Assembly: GCA_963793465.1 (NCBI GenBank)
Contig: CAWCAJ010000001.1
Location: 434,001-498,000 of the forward strand
Source of the DNA: CAJQPP01 sp963793465
GTDB taxonomy: Bacteria; Planctomycetota; Planctomycetia; Pirellulales; Pirellulaceae
Length of the DNA stretch: 64,000 nt
Reading direction: 5' to 3'
Below, in pieces: positions 1-8,585 of the stretch. Position 1 is the first letter of the stretch; each line of letters starts with the position of its first letter. A program made the translations under genes and the position numbers. The notes under the pieces are model-generated. The model did not search any database. It was not told the origin of the DNA and saw nothing but the letters and a program-made list of their open reading frames with translations.

Positions 1-1
1 T

Positions 2-862
2 CAGAATTACCTGCCCCTGGGACAACAGGGATTAGTGGCAGCCGCCATCAAGTATCAGGATCCCCGGGGCATGGAATACGAAGCCTTCCCCAAACTGGCG
101 GACTTTGAGCTGGATACCAATGGGTTTGTGGCCAAAGTCGACCGCCGCACTGCACTGGCCCGGCAAATCGCTGCTGCTCCAGAGTTCCGCGAAACGATGG
201 TGGACCACGTCTGGTCCAGCATGTTGAATCTGCCACTTTCTGGCGTGGATGGATCGATTTCTCCACAAATGGCACAACTGCGAAGCAAACTTGCCGACCA
301 GTTGGCGGCCAATGGCTTTGATTTGCAATGGCTGGTGAAGTCCATCGCGGCCAGCAACGCCTTTGCCGTCGGGGTTGCCAACGAAACGCAGTTGGCTGCA
401 AATAACCCTTTCCTTGGTCAACCACCCCTGTTTCATGTCTTTTACTCGCGGTTGGAGAATCGTCGCTCTGCGTTGCAATCGTTGGGAATTGTGGCCAACG
501 CCTACACCAGCGGCGATGTCAACGAGGCCTTGACTGCCGGTTTGCTGGCCAGAGTCGACAATGCCATGACGGCCGCTCCAAATTTCATCCATCCCTTCGT
601 TCCCAGTAAAGACAGCGAGTGGGCAACCAGCCCGCGAATCACGCAACATCTGGAAAAAATCGTTGCCAGCACGACCTTGACTCCAGAACAGAAAGTCAGG
701 CATCTGATCCAGGCCGCCCTGGGAAGACCAGCCTACGACGAAGAATTGCGTCAGGCGTTGGTCATTGTAGGAAAAAGCCGGGACCAGCGAACCGCCATGC
801 AGGATGTCTGGTGGAGCCTGCTCAACAGCGTGGACTACAAGATCCCCTTGGATGTGCGCTAG
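2..862 (+). CDS. DUF1553-type protein, C-terminal part (5' end outside window)
   Basis: The frame is open from the first bases of the window to the TAG at 860-862, so this is the C-terminal ~286 residues of a longer protein; the GTG at 35 is only an internal codon. The stretch RRTALARQIAAAPEFRE...VDHVW...LAANGFDLQWLVKSI matches the DUF1553 pattern (RRxLAxW...FARAxVNRVW...FDLKHLIRTI), and the end (ALGRPAYDEELRQAL, then a late WWSLLNSVDYK) matches that family's closing segment. DUF1549/DUF1553 proteins are large, secreted, very numerous in planctomycetes and of unproven function. The usual NRVW is VDHVW here, so this is a divergent member. Confidence 0.7.
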   Translation, partial: QNYLPLGQQGLVAAAIKYQDPRGMEYEAFPKLADFELDTNGFVAKVDRRTALARQIAAAPEFRETMVDHVWSSMLNLPLSGVDGSISPQMAQLRSKLADQLAANGFDLQWLVKSIAASNAFAVGVANETQLAANNPFLGQPPLFHVFYSRLENRRSALQSLGIVANAYTSGDVNEALTAGLLARVDNAMTAAPNFIHPFVPSKDSEWATSPRITQHLEKIVASTTLTPEQKVRHLIQAALGRPAYDEELRQALVIVGKSRDQRTAMQDVWWSLLNSVDYKIPLDVR

Positions 863-1033
863 GCACAGTACCGGCAATGGCCTGGAATCGTCCTTCCCAG
901 CGGCACCCAGACCGGATCGCGAAAGTGCCGCCGAGCAGGGCTTTCCGGCCGTAAACCGGATGCCAGCATGAAAACTGGACTTGGGCCCGGATCCCCGCCT
1001 GTACTAGGATCGTAGTCGCTGAAATATCTATCT

Positions 1034-1068
1034 GGACGATCATCGCATTCCGGACGATCATCGCATTC
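1034..1068. repeat. Tandem duplication, 17-bp unit at 18-bp spacing
   Basis: The unit GGACGATCATCGCATTC occurs at 1034-1050 and again at 1052-1068, separated by one base. It lies directly upstream of the lpxD ribosome-binding site. It is one of several similar short duplications in the spacers of this window. Confidence 0.9.
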
Positions 1069-1091
1069 GATCAGGAAAGGACGCCTGCGAA

Positions 1092-2144
1092 ATGATGACC
1101 CTGAAACAAATTGCCGAGCTGTTGGATGGAACCGTGATCGGTGACCCGACGGTTGAAATCTCGGGTGTGGAAACGATTGAAGGTGCCCGCCCGGGTGACC
1201 TGACATTTGCCGTGAATCCGCGGAACACGGACAAGCTGAACGCCAGCCAGGCTACGGCCGCACTGGTATCCCGTGAGTTTCAGGATTGTCCCCTGCCCTG
1301 TGTCCAATGCGATGACGTGCAAGGGGCCTTCACACGGATCGCTCAACAGTTACGTCCCGGTTTGCAACGCCCCTGCATTGGCATCAGTGACCGAGCCATG
1401 GTCAGTGCGACGGCCGTGATTGGCAAGAACGTGAGCATCTACCCCGGCGCCTTTGTCGGCTGTGGAACAATCATCGGCGATGGCAGTACCCTGTTTCCTG
1501 GCGTGTGCCTGATGGAAAACTGCGTCATCGGATCGGGTGTGACGATCTTTCCCAATGCCGTCTTGTACGAAAATACCAAAGTCGGTGACCGTTGCACGAT
1601 CCACGCCAATGCCGTAATTGGTGCCTACGGCTTTGGATACGAATCAACCGCCACCGGACATCATTTGGGCGTGCAATTGGGCTGTGTGGAAATCGGTGCC
1701 GATGTCGACGTCGGTGCCGGTACCACGATTGATCGCGGGACCTTTGGATCAACTCGCGTCGGCGAAGGTAGCAAACTCGATAACCAGGTCCAGATCGGTC
1801 ACAACTGCCAGGTCGGGTCCCATAACCTGTTGTGCTCGCAAGTGGGGATCGCGGGCAGCTCCCAGACTGGAAACTTCGTCGTCATGGCGGGACAGGTGGG
1901 CATTGGTGACCACCTGTCGATCGGGGATCACGCTGTGCTGGGCGCGAAATCGGGTGTCATGCATCACCTGGCAGGCGGACAGACCTATTTGGGTGCTCCG
2001 GCCATCCCGGCCCGCGACAAGTTTCAGATTTTCGCGGCGGAATCCAAGTTACCGGAGATGCGCAGACAATTCAAAAAACTGCAACGGCAGGTCGATCGAC
2101 TGGAAGATGGCGTCCATGACTCGACCAGCGACGAAGCGGCCTAA
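1092..2144 (+). CDS. lpxD: UDP-3-O-acylglucosamine N-acyltransferase LpxD
   Basis: Third enzyme of lipid A synthesis: transfers a 3-hydroxyacyl chain from acyl-ACP to the 2-amino group of UDP-3-O-acylglucosamine, in the cytoplasm. Residues 1-105 form the LpxD N-terminal domain (VEISGVETIEGARPGDLTF). Residues ~105-300 are hexapeptide repeats of the left-handed beta helix, and the tail to 350 is the usual charged helix. The catalytic His is H237 in NQVQIGHN. Length (350 aa) is normal. Tandem ATGs at 1092 and 1095 follow AGGAAAGG at 1073-1080. lpxI starts 14 bp after the stop, so the two are very likely co-transcribed. This supports an LPS outer membrane. Confidence 0.96.
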   Translation: MMTLKQIAELLDGTVIGDPTVEISGVETIEGARPGDLTFAVNPRNTDKLNASQATAALVSREFQDCPLPCVQCDDVQGAFTRIAQQLRPGLQRPCIGISDRAMVSATAVIGKNVSIYPGAFVGCGTIIGDGSTLFPGVCLMENCVIGSGVTIFPNAVLYENTKVGDRCTIHANAVIGAYGFGYESTATGHHLGVQLGCVEIGADVDVGAGTTIDRGTFGSTRVGEGSKLDNQVQIGHNCQVGSHNLLCSQVGIAGSSQTGNFVVMAGQVGIGDHLSIGDHAVLGAKSGVMHHLAGGQTYLGAPAIPARDKFQIFAAESKLPEMRRQFKKLQRQVDRLEDGVHDSTSDEAA

Positions 2145-2158
2145 ACGGATCGACGGCG

Positions 2159-3037
2159 ATGAAGCATCGTATGGGACTGATCGCTGGCTGGGGCCAATAC
2201 CCGGTAGCGATCGCGCGGCGGCTACACCAGCGGGGGATTGAGGTCTGCTGCGCTGCCGTGTTGCATCACGCCGACGAGGCGGCACTCCGCCCCTGGTGTA
2301 CCGAATACCAGACCTTTGGCATGGCCAAACTGGGGCACCAAGCCAGATTTTTTCGCGGTTGCGGTGTCCGTCAGGCCACCATGGCAGGAAAGATATTCAA
2401 AACGGCCCTGTTCGAAAAATTTGCCTGGTTGCGGCACATGCCCGACCTGGCCTTCACACGGCATTTCTATCGTCAGTTGATCTCCCGCAGCGAGGATTGC
2501 AATGACGATGCCATGCTGTTGACCGCGATCCGGCTGTTTGCCGCCTACGGCATCGATTTTCTGCCCGCCACCGATTTTGCCCCGGAACTACTCGTGAAAC
2601 CTGGCACGCTAACCCCCCACAAAATCAATAAAGCGCAATTCCACGACATCGAATTCGGCTGGAGGCTGGCGAAACAAATGGGGGGCCTGGATATTGGCCA
2701 GAGCGTGGTCGTCAAACGCCGCGCGGTGTTGGCCGTCGAAGCGGTGGAAGGAACCGATGCCTGTATCCGCCGCGCAGGCCAGCTCTGTCCGGCAGGCGGA
2801 TTCACCGTGGTCAAGGTAGCGAAACCGAACCAGGATATGCGGTTTGACGTGCCGACCGTGGGACTCGGCACTTTGCAATCCATGCAACAGGCCGGCGGTA
2901 GCGTGCTGGCCGTGGAAGCTGACAAAACCATTGTGCTGGAACAGGATGCCATGCTGGATTTCGCGATTCAACACAGGATCGCCATTGTGGCGTTGCCCGG
3001 GAATGCATGGCAAACCGCGGAGCTGAAGGCAGCCTGA
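2159..3037 (+). CDS. lpxI: UDP-2,3-diacylglucosamine pyrophosphatase LpxI (DUF1009)
   Basis: Fourth step of lipid A synthesis: hydrolyses UDP-2,3-diacylglucosamine to lipid X and UMP. LpxI is the unrelated alternative to LpxH. The N-terminus MGLIAGWGQYPVAIARR is the LpxI nucleotide-binding start, followed by the family pattern RQATMAGKIF. The C-terminal domain shows KPGTLTPHKI, DIGQSVVVKRRAVLAVEAVEGTD and KPNQDMRFDVPTVGLGT. At 292 aa it is of normal length. It follows lpxD by 14 bp, and the neighbourhood alone would suggest a lipid A role. Confidence 0.93.
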   Translation: MKHRMGLIAGWGQYPVAIARRLHQRGIEVCCAAVLHHADEAALRPWCTEYQTFGMAKLGHQARFFRGCGVRQATMAGKIFKTALFEKFAWLRHMPDLAFTRHFYRQLISRSEDCNDDAMLLTAIRLFAAYGIDFLPATDFAPELLVKPGTLTPHKINKAQFHDIEFGWRLAKQMGGLDIGQSVVVKRRAVLAVEAVEGTDACIRRAGQLCPAGGFTVVKVAKPNQDMRFDVPTVGLGTLQSMQQAGGSVLAVEADKTIVLEQDAMLDFAIQHRIAIVALPGNAWQTAELKAA

Positions 3038-3192
3038 AATTAAGGGACCTGCTTTCAACCTTGGCCAGTCACCTCGCAACGGTTTTACACAAGCCTGCCT
3101 CATCCGGACCAGCCGACTTTCCTCATGGGCCGGTCGATTTTCCACATGGACCACGCATGCTACCGGTGGTCCAGGCACGCACCATGAACAGG

Positions 3193-3382
3193 CACCATGA
3201 ACAGGGACACCCATTTTTGGCCTGTTCCCATTTTTTGTTTGCTATCTGTTTGATCGCCCTGGCGTTTTCGCTCCGCGTATTTTTCGGCAAGGGCCTTCAG
3301 GTGATTACGTTTTTTCTCCGGCTGGAAAGCCGGAGGTACATCCGCCTTTCCAGGCGGATTCCCAGCAAACTGGCAAATCAGG
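3193..3382. repeat. 190-bp direct repeat, copy 1, with two adjacent hairpins
   Basis: Identical base for base, by reading, to 3457-3646 (offset 264). It contains two perfect tetraloop hairpins. Hairpin one is 3316-3335: stem CTCCGGCT/AGCCGGAG, loop GGAA. Hairpin two is 3341-3358: stem TCCGCCT/AGGCGGA, loop TTCC. The two loops are complementary. An alternative long pairing of 3324-3334 with 3341-3351 (10 of 11 pairs) is also possible. The architecture resembles REP/extragenic palindromic elements; no transposase is nearby. Confidence 0.9.
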
Positions 3383-3456
3383 TGGCAAAACAGGGACACC
3401 CTATCAATATGGATTTCCGGGTTTCTGTTGGTCGTTGTTTGAGTTTGGATTGGAGC

Positions 3457-3646
3457 CACCATGAACAGGGACACCCATTTTTGGCCTGTTCCCATTTTTT
3501 GTTTGCTATCTGTTTGATCGCCCTGGCGTTTTCGCTCCGCGTATTTTTCGGCAAGGGCCTTCAGGTGATTACGTTTTTTCTCCGGCTGGAAAGCCGGAGG
3601 TACATCCGCCTTTCCAGGCGGATTCCCAGCAAACTGGCAAATCAGG
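3457..3646. repeat. 190-bp direct repeat, copy 2
   Basis: Second identical copy of the twin-hairpin unit; the sequences diverge immediately after 3646 and before 3457. Perfect identity implies recent duplication or ongoing gene conversion. Confidence 0.9.
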
Positions 3647-3989
3647 CGCACCAAAACAGGGATAGCTGCTGGATAGATGAAACCAAACGCGTCTAACCGT
3701 GACTCGAACACGGGACGCGATTTTGAAGAGCTTGAGCCGAATCGTATGGCACTGGATGGTTTCAAGCTCGGTCCCCTTCCTCGCCACACGGTAATACTGC
3801 CAAAAAACGAACCCAAAAAAAAACCTGAAATCGAAGTAGATTGCGGCAACTTTCCCGACCCACAATTCACTCGTCCCGTTGCGAGCCCTGGTGGCCGCCT
3901 CCATTTGCCGGCAGTCCGCGGGGCAGTTGGTGTGTCATTGCCTTTCGCAGGTTGGCAAGCAGGGATGCGGTCCATGCGTGTCGTTCGCA

Positions 3990-4328
3990 CTAAGCCACAC
4001 CGGCCTTCTTCCGATTGGCATAAATTTTGAAAAGCTTTTCCAACCGTGAAATCTTGAATACCTCCGCGGTTTCACGCGACAGGCCACATAACTTGAGCCG
4101 GCGTTTTTCCACATCGCACTTCTTCTTGAACTTCACCAACTCGCCAATCATGGCCGAGGTCATGAACTTGACACGCGATAGATCCAGGACGATGTTTTTT
4201 TCCACTGAGTTCATCAGGTAGTGCTTCAACATCTCGCCGGCCTCCTTCACTTCGGTCTCGTTCTGGATCGCCGAACTGAGGAAGCTGATAACGAGGCTAT
4301 CCCGAAGTGGCTCAGCGACAATTTTCAC
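3990..4328 (-). CDS. STAS-domain protein (anti-sigma factor antagonist-like)
   Basis: A stand-alone STAS domain of 112 aa. The core reads KNIVLDLSRVKFMTSAMIGELVKFKKKC, corresponding to the SpoIIAA/RsbV segment in which a serine is phosphorylated by a partner kinase. S58 sits at that position, but the usual preceding Asp is Thr57. The ending with R/K-rich turns and LEKLFKIYA also fits the family. The start is GTG at 4328, preceded by GGA six bases upstream. No anti-sigma kinase or phosphatase is adjacent, so its partner must be elsewhere. Part of a signalling switch is the reasonable inference; the pathway is unknown. Confidence 0.85.
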   Translation of the reverse strand: MKIVAEPLRDSLVISFLSSAIQNETEVKEAGEMLKHYLMNSVEKNIVLDLSRVKFMTSAMIGELVKFKKKCDVEKRRLKLCGLSRETAEVFKISRLEKLFKIYANRKKAGVA

Positions 4329-4682
4329 GTGAATTCCAGTACGTTGAAGTAAAGCTCTGACTCAATGGGGAATCTCCGGAAAACGGTTGCAAACGGAAGC
4401 AAACGCCTTTCCGAAGATCATCCGGTTCGGCAACGCACGTCCTTTTTTTCCCAGCTGTTGTTGGGCAGGCCCTGTTGTTGGGCAGGCCCATTGCTTTGGC
4501 CGATATCATAGGCCCCTGAATGGGCGAAGACAAAGGGCGTTTGCCAAAGGCACACTGGCAACGGTTCGTATGGCATCCGCTTGACTTGACAGAGATGCTG
4601 TCGCTCTGCCGGCCGATTGCTTGCCAGCCAACCGTTTGCCAGCGGCTGCATGCGACATCCCGGGAAAATCCGTTGGGCCCGC
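4329..4682. other. Intergenic region with a 17-bp tandem duplication
   Basis: No gene is seen. The unit CTGTTGTTGGGCAGGCC is present twice in tandem at 4455-4471 and 4472-4488. It lies upstream of the STAS gene and downstream of rsgA (both on the minus strand). Confidence 0.6.
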
Positions 4683-5741
4683 TCAACCACGGCGGCGGCG
4701 TTGTTTCGCGGAGACAATTTGCTTGTACATTTTTCCGGTTCTCCGGTCTTGTTCCCGACGCTCTGCCAAACTTGCCGCATTGCGGGACTGCTCCTTCCGT
4801 AATTTCAAATAGTTTTCCAACCGCCGCGAGTCCAGCTCCCCTGAGGCCACGGCCGCCGCCACCGCGCAACCGGCATCACCCTGATGCTGACAATCCCGGT
4901 ATTTGCAGTTGCTGGCTATTCGCAGGATATCTTCGTACAGTTCGTCGACTCCCTGTTCGCAGGCCGGCAATTGCAGTTCCCGCATTCCCGGGTTGTCGAT
5001 CAGCCAACCACCCGCCCGCAGGCGATGCAACGCACGAGACGTGGTGGTATGACGCCCCTTGGCATCGTCCTCGCGAATACCGGCGGTTTTGATCTCCAAT
5101 CCGCACAATGTGTTGGCCAACGTGGATTTCCCGACGCCCGATGACCCCAACATGGCGACCGTTTGTCCGCTGCCACACCAACGTTCCAAAACGGTGGTCT
5201 GCCGGGCCTCGCGAGAATCGAGGGACTCCACCAGCAGTCCGGGATAGAGCGTCCCGGCGGCGTGTCGGTATTTGTCGGGGTGTTCACAGAGGTCGGCTTT
5301 TGTGAGCACCACAACCGGAACCGCAGCTGCTTCCAGGATCAAAGCCAGATAGCGTTCCAACCGCGACAAATTGAAATCCGCATTGCAGGAACTGACGATG
5401 AAGATGGTGTCGACATTGGCTGCGATCCACTGCGGCTGAGCGGCAGTACCCGCCGCCATGCGGTACAGCTGAGTCTTACGGTGCAGACGTCGCAGGCAAC
5501 GTGGCCCAAGTGGATCCAGCAAAAACCAGTCACCGACGGCGATCGACGAATCGGCGGCATTGGGTCGGCCACGTATCAATTCCACGGGCAATGACCATTC
5601 CCCCGATTCGGTCTGAAACAGCACCTGGTTGCCGTGATGGGCCAGCACCCTGGCCGGAATGTACTGGGCACGCTCATCCACCGTAAGCTGCTGTTCAAAA
5701 AATGGCTGCCAACCCATTGCCAGGCGGGACATGGAATTCAT
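4683..5741 (-). CDS. rsgA: Ribosome small subunit-dependent GTPase RsgA
   Basis: Late 30S maturation factor that hydrolyses GTP on the small subunit. The GTPase motifs are in the circularly permuted order typical of YjeQ/RsgA: G4 TKAD (147-150), P-loop GSSGVGKS (199-206), G2 GRHTTT (229-234), G3 DNPG (249-252). An OB-fold domain precedes them (1-~90), and the C-terminal zinc knuckle has C279, C284, H286 and C292. The frame extends upstream to 6014, but the ATG at 5741 has AGGA six bases before it and gives the normal 352 aa; the extension runs through a dispersed repeat and is not believed. The C-terminus is very basic (KQRRRRG). Confidence 0.94.
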   Translation of the reverse strand: MNSMSRLAMGWQPFFEQQLTVDERAQYIPARVLAHHGNQVLFQTESGEWSLPVELIRGRPNAADSSIAVGDWFLLDPLGPRCLRRLHRKTQLYRMAAGTAAQPQWIAANVDTIFIVSSCNADFNLSRLERYLALILEAAAVPVVVLTKADLCEHPDKYRHAAGTLYPGLLVESLDSREARQTTVLERWCGSGQTVAMLGSSGVGKSTLANTLCGLEIKTAGIREDDAKGRHTTTSRALHRLRAGGWLIDNPGMRELQLPACEQGVDELYEDILRIASNCKYRDCQHQGDAGCAVAAAVASGELDSRRLENYLKLRKEQSRNAASLAERREQDRRTGKMYKQIVSAKQRRRRG

Positions 5742-6201
5742 GGCGATTCCTGAAGAGTGATCAAGTTGCTGGACCAGACACCGGCGGGCTGCACAGGGTT
5801 CGCCTGTCGCCGCGTCGGGAAATCGGTGCAGGGCGGAAAACCGACAACCAGCGGCTGGTTCCGTGGCCCCCAGCCTCCAAGACCCCGCGTGTCTCCGCTG
5901 CACATTTGCTTCCGCATCCGATCCATACTTTAATGGATAGGTACCCAGGGGTCCTTGGGGGTCTGGCAAGGCGGATCGGACGGGTGCCACTGCTGGCTTG
6001 CCCAGCCGTGTCATTGTGAATCCAGCAGGGTCCTTTCAATTCAGACCTGGCAATCCACCAGGTTTGCGGATCGACCGGCGAGGCAGACGCTTCAGGCATG
6101 CCTGAAGCGAGCCCATCGCGTGGAGTTGGAATCCCGATTCATCGGTCGACATCCAGGCCCAGATTTTCGCCGTTCCTTTCCATCGCTCAGAATGCCTCGC
6201 C
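5742..6201. other. Divergent intergenic region containing a dispersed repeat
   Basis: The spacer between divergent rsgA and the secreted-protein gene. It contains copy A of the ~100-bp palindromic element (5961-6058). Open frames on both strands cross it, but they look like shadows. Confidence 0.55.
5961..6058 (+). repeat. Dispersed ~100-bp palindromic element, copy A
   Basis: Reads GTCTGGCAAGGCGGATCGGA, then a central hairpin CACTGCTGG-CTTG-CCAGCCGTG (one mismatch), then GTGAATCCAGCA and a right arm TTCAGACCTGGCAATCCACC. It aligns along its length with the copies at 7532-7631 (inverted), 31762-31842, 47391-47456 and 63415-63519. This copy lies in the rsgA upstream spacer and is not at a stop codon. 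Confidence 0.8.
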
Positions 6202-7407
6202 GTGAATCGATTCATCCGTTGGTCGTTGCCCTTATTGCTGGTTGCCCTTTCGCTGCCCGATCGTTCGATCGCTCAGGAAGAGCTGCCCACACCCCCGATC
6301 CAAGGAGGGTTCCCGATACCCAGCCAGCCAGATCTACCTGTGGACCCCGCCATCGCGGGTTGGCAGCAGGCGGGGCCCGGGGCGAATACGGGATCCCTGC
6401 TGCGGAGCCATTGGGTGGTGTTGGGACCCACCGGTAACGTGTCAGGAGTGGTTCGGCAAGCGGAGACAGCCGCGGTTCCGCTGGATGTCTATGTATTGCG
6501 GCAGGGAAGAGTCGTGAACCAGACCCGCACGGATTCGCGGGGCCAATTTCAACTGGAAGGTTTGACGTCCGGCGTCTACTGCCTGATGGGTTACAGCCCC
6601 AACAGCTTGTTTGCCTTTGGCGTCGTTTTATTGGATGATTCGACGGAGTCCAGTCACTACCCCCGCTCCCTGGATGTGCGTGCCCTGCATTGGACCGACA
6701 AGGGACGGGCAGCTTCGCTATTGCATCAAGCCGCGGCAGGGGTGCAGTTTCGAAGTTTTGGGGAATACCCATTTGGCCAGGACCGGATCGACCATGCCGC
6801 GCAGTTCGGATGGTCAGGCTTGAGTCAATTCGACGTGCCTTCGCAACCCGCCACTTCCATCCAGTCTCGGTCGATTGTCTTGGCGGACGATGGCAGGCTG
6901 CGAGGCCGGCTGCATCAAATTGGCCATCGCGATGGCCGGCCGCTGCCGCTGGAACAAACCAAAGTCGTCTTATTGGAACAGGGAGAAATCGTGGCCGAGA
7001 CCATGTGCGAAAGGACGGGGTGCTTCGAGTTCATCGGCATGCCTTCCGGTGAATTCGGATTGGTGGCCATGGGAATCGATGGAGTGGCCGCCTTGGGCAT
7101 CACGCTCCACAATCCCCAGGACCGTTGGCAATCGCGATCCAAGCCGCCCGGGAAACCGGCCAGCCAATTCGTTTCCACGGAACCGGCACCGCCCGCGTTT
7201 GGGAAGGCCGGGCAGACTGGCAACAGCCCCCGACTGGACTTGTCATTGGTTCCCACGGAATCCACAGGCTGGCTCAATCACCACTTGCTGGAAACCGAAT
7301 TCAGCGAAGCCCGCCAGCGACCCCGATCCCAGGCCAAGGCGGGCCAATGTTGCCGACATTGCCTGGAAATCATCATCTCCGGCCAAAGCTGCGGCTGCAG
7401 CCGGTAA
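6202..7407 (+). CDS. Secreted protein with carboxypeptidase-regulatory-like segment
   Basis: A 401-aa protein starting at GTG 6202 with a clear signal peptide (MNRFIRWSLPLLLVALSLPD, cleavage probably after SIAQ). Two stretches look like the beta-sandwich fold of carboxypeptidase regulatory/SpaA-type repeats: VSGVVRQAETAAVPLDVYVL...DSRGQFQLEGLTSGVYCL (~80-132), and a second unit LRGRLHQIGH...ERTGCFEFIGMPSGEFGLVAMG (~232-295). The end is Cys-rich (CCRHCLEIIISGQSCGCSR). I do not recognise a function; a surface or periplasmic location is inferred. An alternative start is not obvious, and the GTG lacks a strong Shine-Dalgarno. Confidence 0.7.
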   Translation: MNRFIRWSLPLLLVALSLPDRSIAQEELPTPPIQGGFPIPSQPDLPVDPAIAGWQQAGPGANTGSLLRSHWVVLGPTGNVSGVVRQAETAAVPLDVYVLRQGRVVNQTRTDSRGQFQLEGLTSGVYCLMGYSPNSLFAFGVVLLDDSTESSHYPRSLDVRALHWTDKGRAASLLHQAAAGVQFRSFGEYPFGQDRIDHAAQFGWSGLSQFDVPSQPATSIQSRSIVLADDGRLRGRLHQIGHRDGRPLPLEQTKVVLLEQGEIVAETMCERTGCFEFIGMPSGEFGLVAMGIDGVAALGITLHNPQDRWQSRSKPPGKPASQFVSTEPAPPAFGKAGQTGNSPRLDLSLVPTESTGWLNHHLLETEFSEARQRPRSQAKAGQCCRHCLEIIISGQSCGCSR

Positions 7408-7531
7408 CCGCTCCGCGCTCCGCGTTCCCTTCTAGCGTTGAGTAATCAAGTACTCGACAAAAGAGGCGTTCAGATTCCCCGGATCACGAATGACATTGCC
7501 ATTCAGTGACTCCCATTGGGGATCACCGAAC

Positions 7532-7631
7532 GTGGCCTGTCAGATCTGAATTGCAAGGACCGAGCTGGATTCACAACGACACTGCCGCGGCAAGCCAGCC
7601 GTGGAACCCGTCCGATCAGCCTTGTCAGACC
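7532..7631 (-). repeat. Dispersed ~100-bp palindromic element, copy B
   Basis: Inverted relative to copy A. On the minus strand it begins GGTCTGACAAGGCTGATCGG and ends TTCAGATCTGACAGGCCAC. The TGA stop codon of the minus-strand VOC gene (7625-7627) lies inside its first bases, so the element starts at the very end of that gene. Confidence 0.85.
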
Positions 7632-8029
7632 GCTGAGCCTTCGCTGGGCAGCGATTGCCAGAGACCGATGATATTGTCTTCCGGATCCTTGACCTGCGCG
7701 TAGATCCCCATGCCACCCACGTCGACCGGGCCCATCACATTGGATCCACCGGCGGCCTGCACGTCCTGAATCCGTTGAGCACAGGAGTCGACCTCGATCA
7801 CAATCACGGGCGACTGGGCAACGTCCGCCCCACGTTGGTACATGCCTCCGTTGATTCCTCCCACCTGCTTTGGCATGTGGGTCGTTTCATCCACCTCCGT
7901 GGTGATGGCAAACGAATAGGGTTCTGGCGTCGGGGCATCGGCAAAATGCCAGCCAAACACATCCCGATAGAATTTCTCAGCTCGCTGCTTGTCCGTATAG
8001 GGAACTTCGAAATGGCAGACTCGATCCAC
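7625..8029 (-). CDS. VOC family (glyoxalase/bleomycin-resistance fold) protein
   Basis: A 134-aa protein opening VCHFEVPYTDKQRAEKFYRDVFGWHF, the first beta-alpha-beta module of the vicinal oxygen chelate fold. A second module closes with YAQVKDPEDNIIGLWQS, with the metal-ligand-type Glu in DPEDN. GTG at 8029 is chosen because CAGGAG precedes it by seven bases; an in-frame ATG 66 bases upstream lacks such a site. Substrate unknown. It is divergent from an ArsR-type regulator and SRPBCC gene across a 20-bp palindrome, so the three probably form one regulated unit. VOC proteins of this short, one-domain class are often found with ArsR/SRPBCC pairs. Confidence 0.85.
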   Translation of the reverse strand: MDRVCHFEVPYTDKQRAEKFYRDVFGWHFADAPTPEPYSFAITTEVDETTHMPKQVGGINGGMYQRGADVAQSPVIVIEVDSCAQRIQDVQAAGGSNVMGPVDVGGMGIYAQVKDPEDNIIGLWQSLPSEGSAV

Positions 8030-8131
8030 GGCAATCTCCTGCAAAAGTATTAATAGGTTGGCATGACCAGCCAGGCCAAAAACACAATCGATCAAATACT
8101 GAATTTAGTCCCTGCCCGCCCCCTTGCCAAC

Positions 8132-8151
8132 ATGTAACCATATGGTTACAT
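8132..8151. promoter_or_regulatory. Perfect 20-bp palindromic operator
   Basis: ATGTAACCATATGGTTACAT equals its own reverse complement over 20 bases. It lies between the divergent VOC and ArsR-type genes, 8 bp upstream of the preferred regulator ATG. AACCATATGGTT-type palindromes are typical of ArsR-family winged-helix regulators paired with SRPBCC proteins. Autoregulation by the adjacent regulator is inferred. Confidence 0.75.
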
Positions 8152-8159
8152 TTAAACCC

Positions 8160-8585
8160 ATGGATGAACGCCCCGAGGTCGATCTTGTTTTTCAGGCCCT
8201 GGCCAGCCAAACACGGCGACTGATCCTGGATCTGGTCAAGCGTCAGCCAGGATGCAGTGTCAACGACGTGTGTGGACATTTCGAGATCAGCCGCATTGGT
8301 GTGATGAAGCACATGGGAATCCTGGTGGATGCCCAGTTGTTGATTTCACGCAAACGAGGACGAACTCGGGAGTTGTACTTCAACGCGGCGCCGATCCAGT
8401 TGATTTACGATCGCTGGACGGATGAGTACAGCGCTTTTTGGACGACTCAAGCACTCGACTTGAAATACAAAGTCGAAGGAAGGAAGAAAAACCCTGCCCG
8501 GTCCAAGCCTCGTCCGGGGACCGGCAAGAAGAAACGTCAACGGACAACGAAGAAACCTCGCAAGCAATCAGGAACTGGCCAATGA
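8160..8585 (+). CDS. ArsR-type winged-helix transcriptional regulator
   Basis: A 141-aa regulator if started at ATG 8160. In-frame ATG 8142 and TTG 8124 would overlap or precede the palindrome, so they are less likely. Residues ~8-90 form a winged helix: VFQALASQTRRLILDLVKRQPGCSVNDV, then the recognition helix FEISRIGVMKHMGILVDAQL and wing RKRGRTRELYFN. No ArsR metal-binding CxC motif is visible, which fits the metal-independent ArsR group paired with SRPBCC proteins. The tail from ~105 is strongly basic (KKNPARSKPRPGTGKKKRQR), which may add non-specific DNA binding. No Shine-Dalgarno precedes ATG 8160. The stop overlaps the next start (ATGA). Confidence 0.85.
   Translation: MDERPEVDLVFQALASQTRRLILDLVKRQPGCSVNDVCGHFEISRIGVMKHMGILVDAQLLISRKRGRTRELYFNAAPIQLIYDRWTDEYSAFWTTQALDLKYKVEGRKKNPARSKPRPGTGKKKRQRTTKKPRKQSGTGQ

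Larger units (their letters stand above)
3038..3989. other. Intergenic region dominated by a repeated twin-hairpin unit
   Basis: No credible gene is seen between lpxI and the STAS gene. A 276-codon open frame on the minus strand spans both repeat copies because their 264-bp offset is a multiple of three, but its translation is low-complexity, repeat-derived sequence. A 13-bp unit (GCACCATGAACAG) is duplicated at 3179-3204, and an adjacent segment repeats in 3193-3382 and 3457-3646. From 3690 to 3989 nothing recognisable is seen. Confidence 0.6.

Noticed and set aside
3160..3990. 276-codon minus-strand frame across the 190-bp repeats
   Set aside because: It is open only because the repeats are 264 bp apart; the translation is repeat-derived and has no domain or start signals.
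5742..6014. 91-codon extension of RsgA
   Set aside because: It runs through repeat copy A and precedes a well-placed start at 5741.
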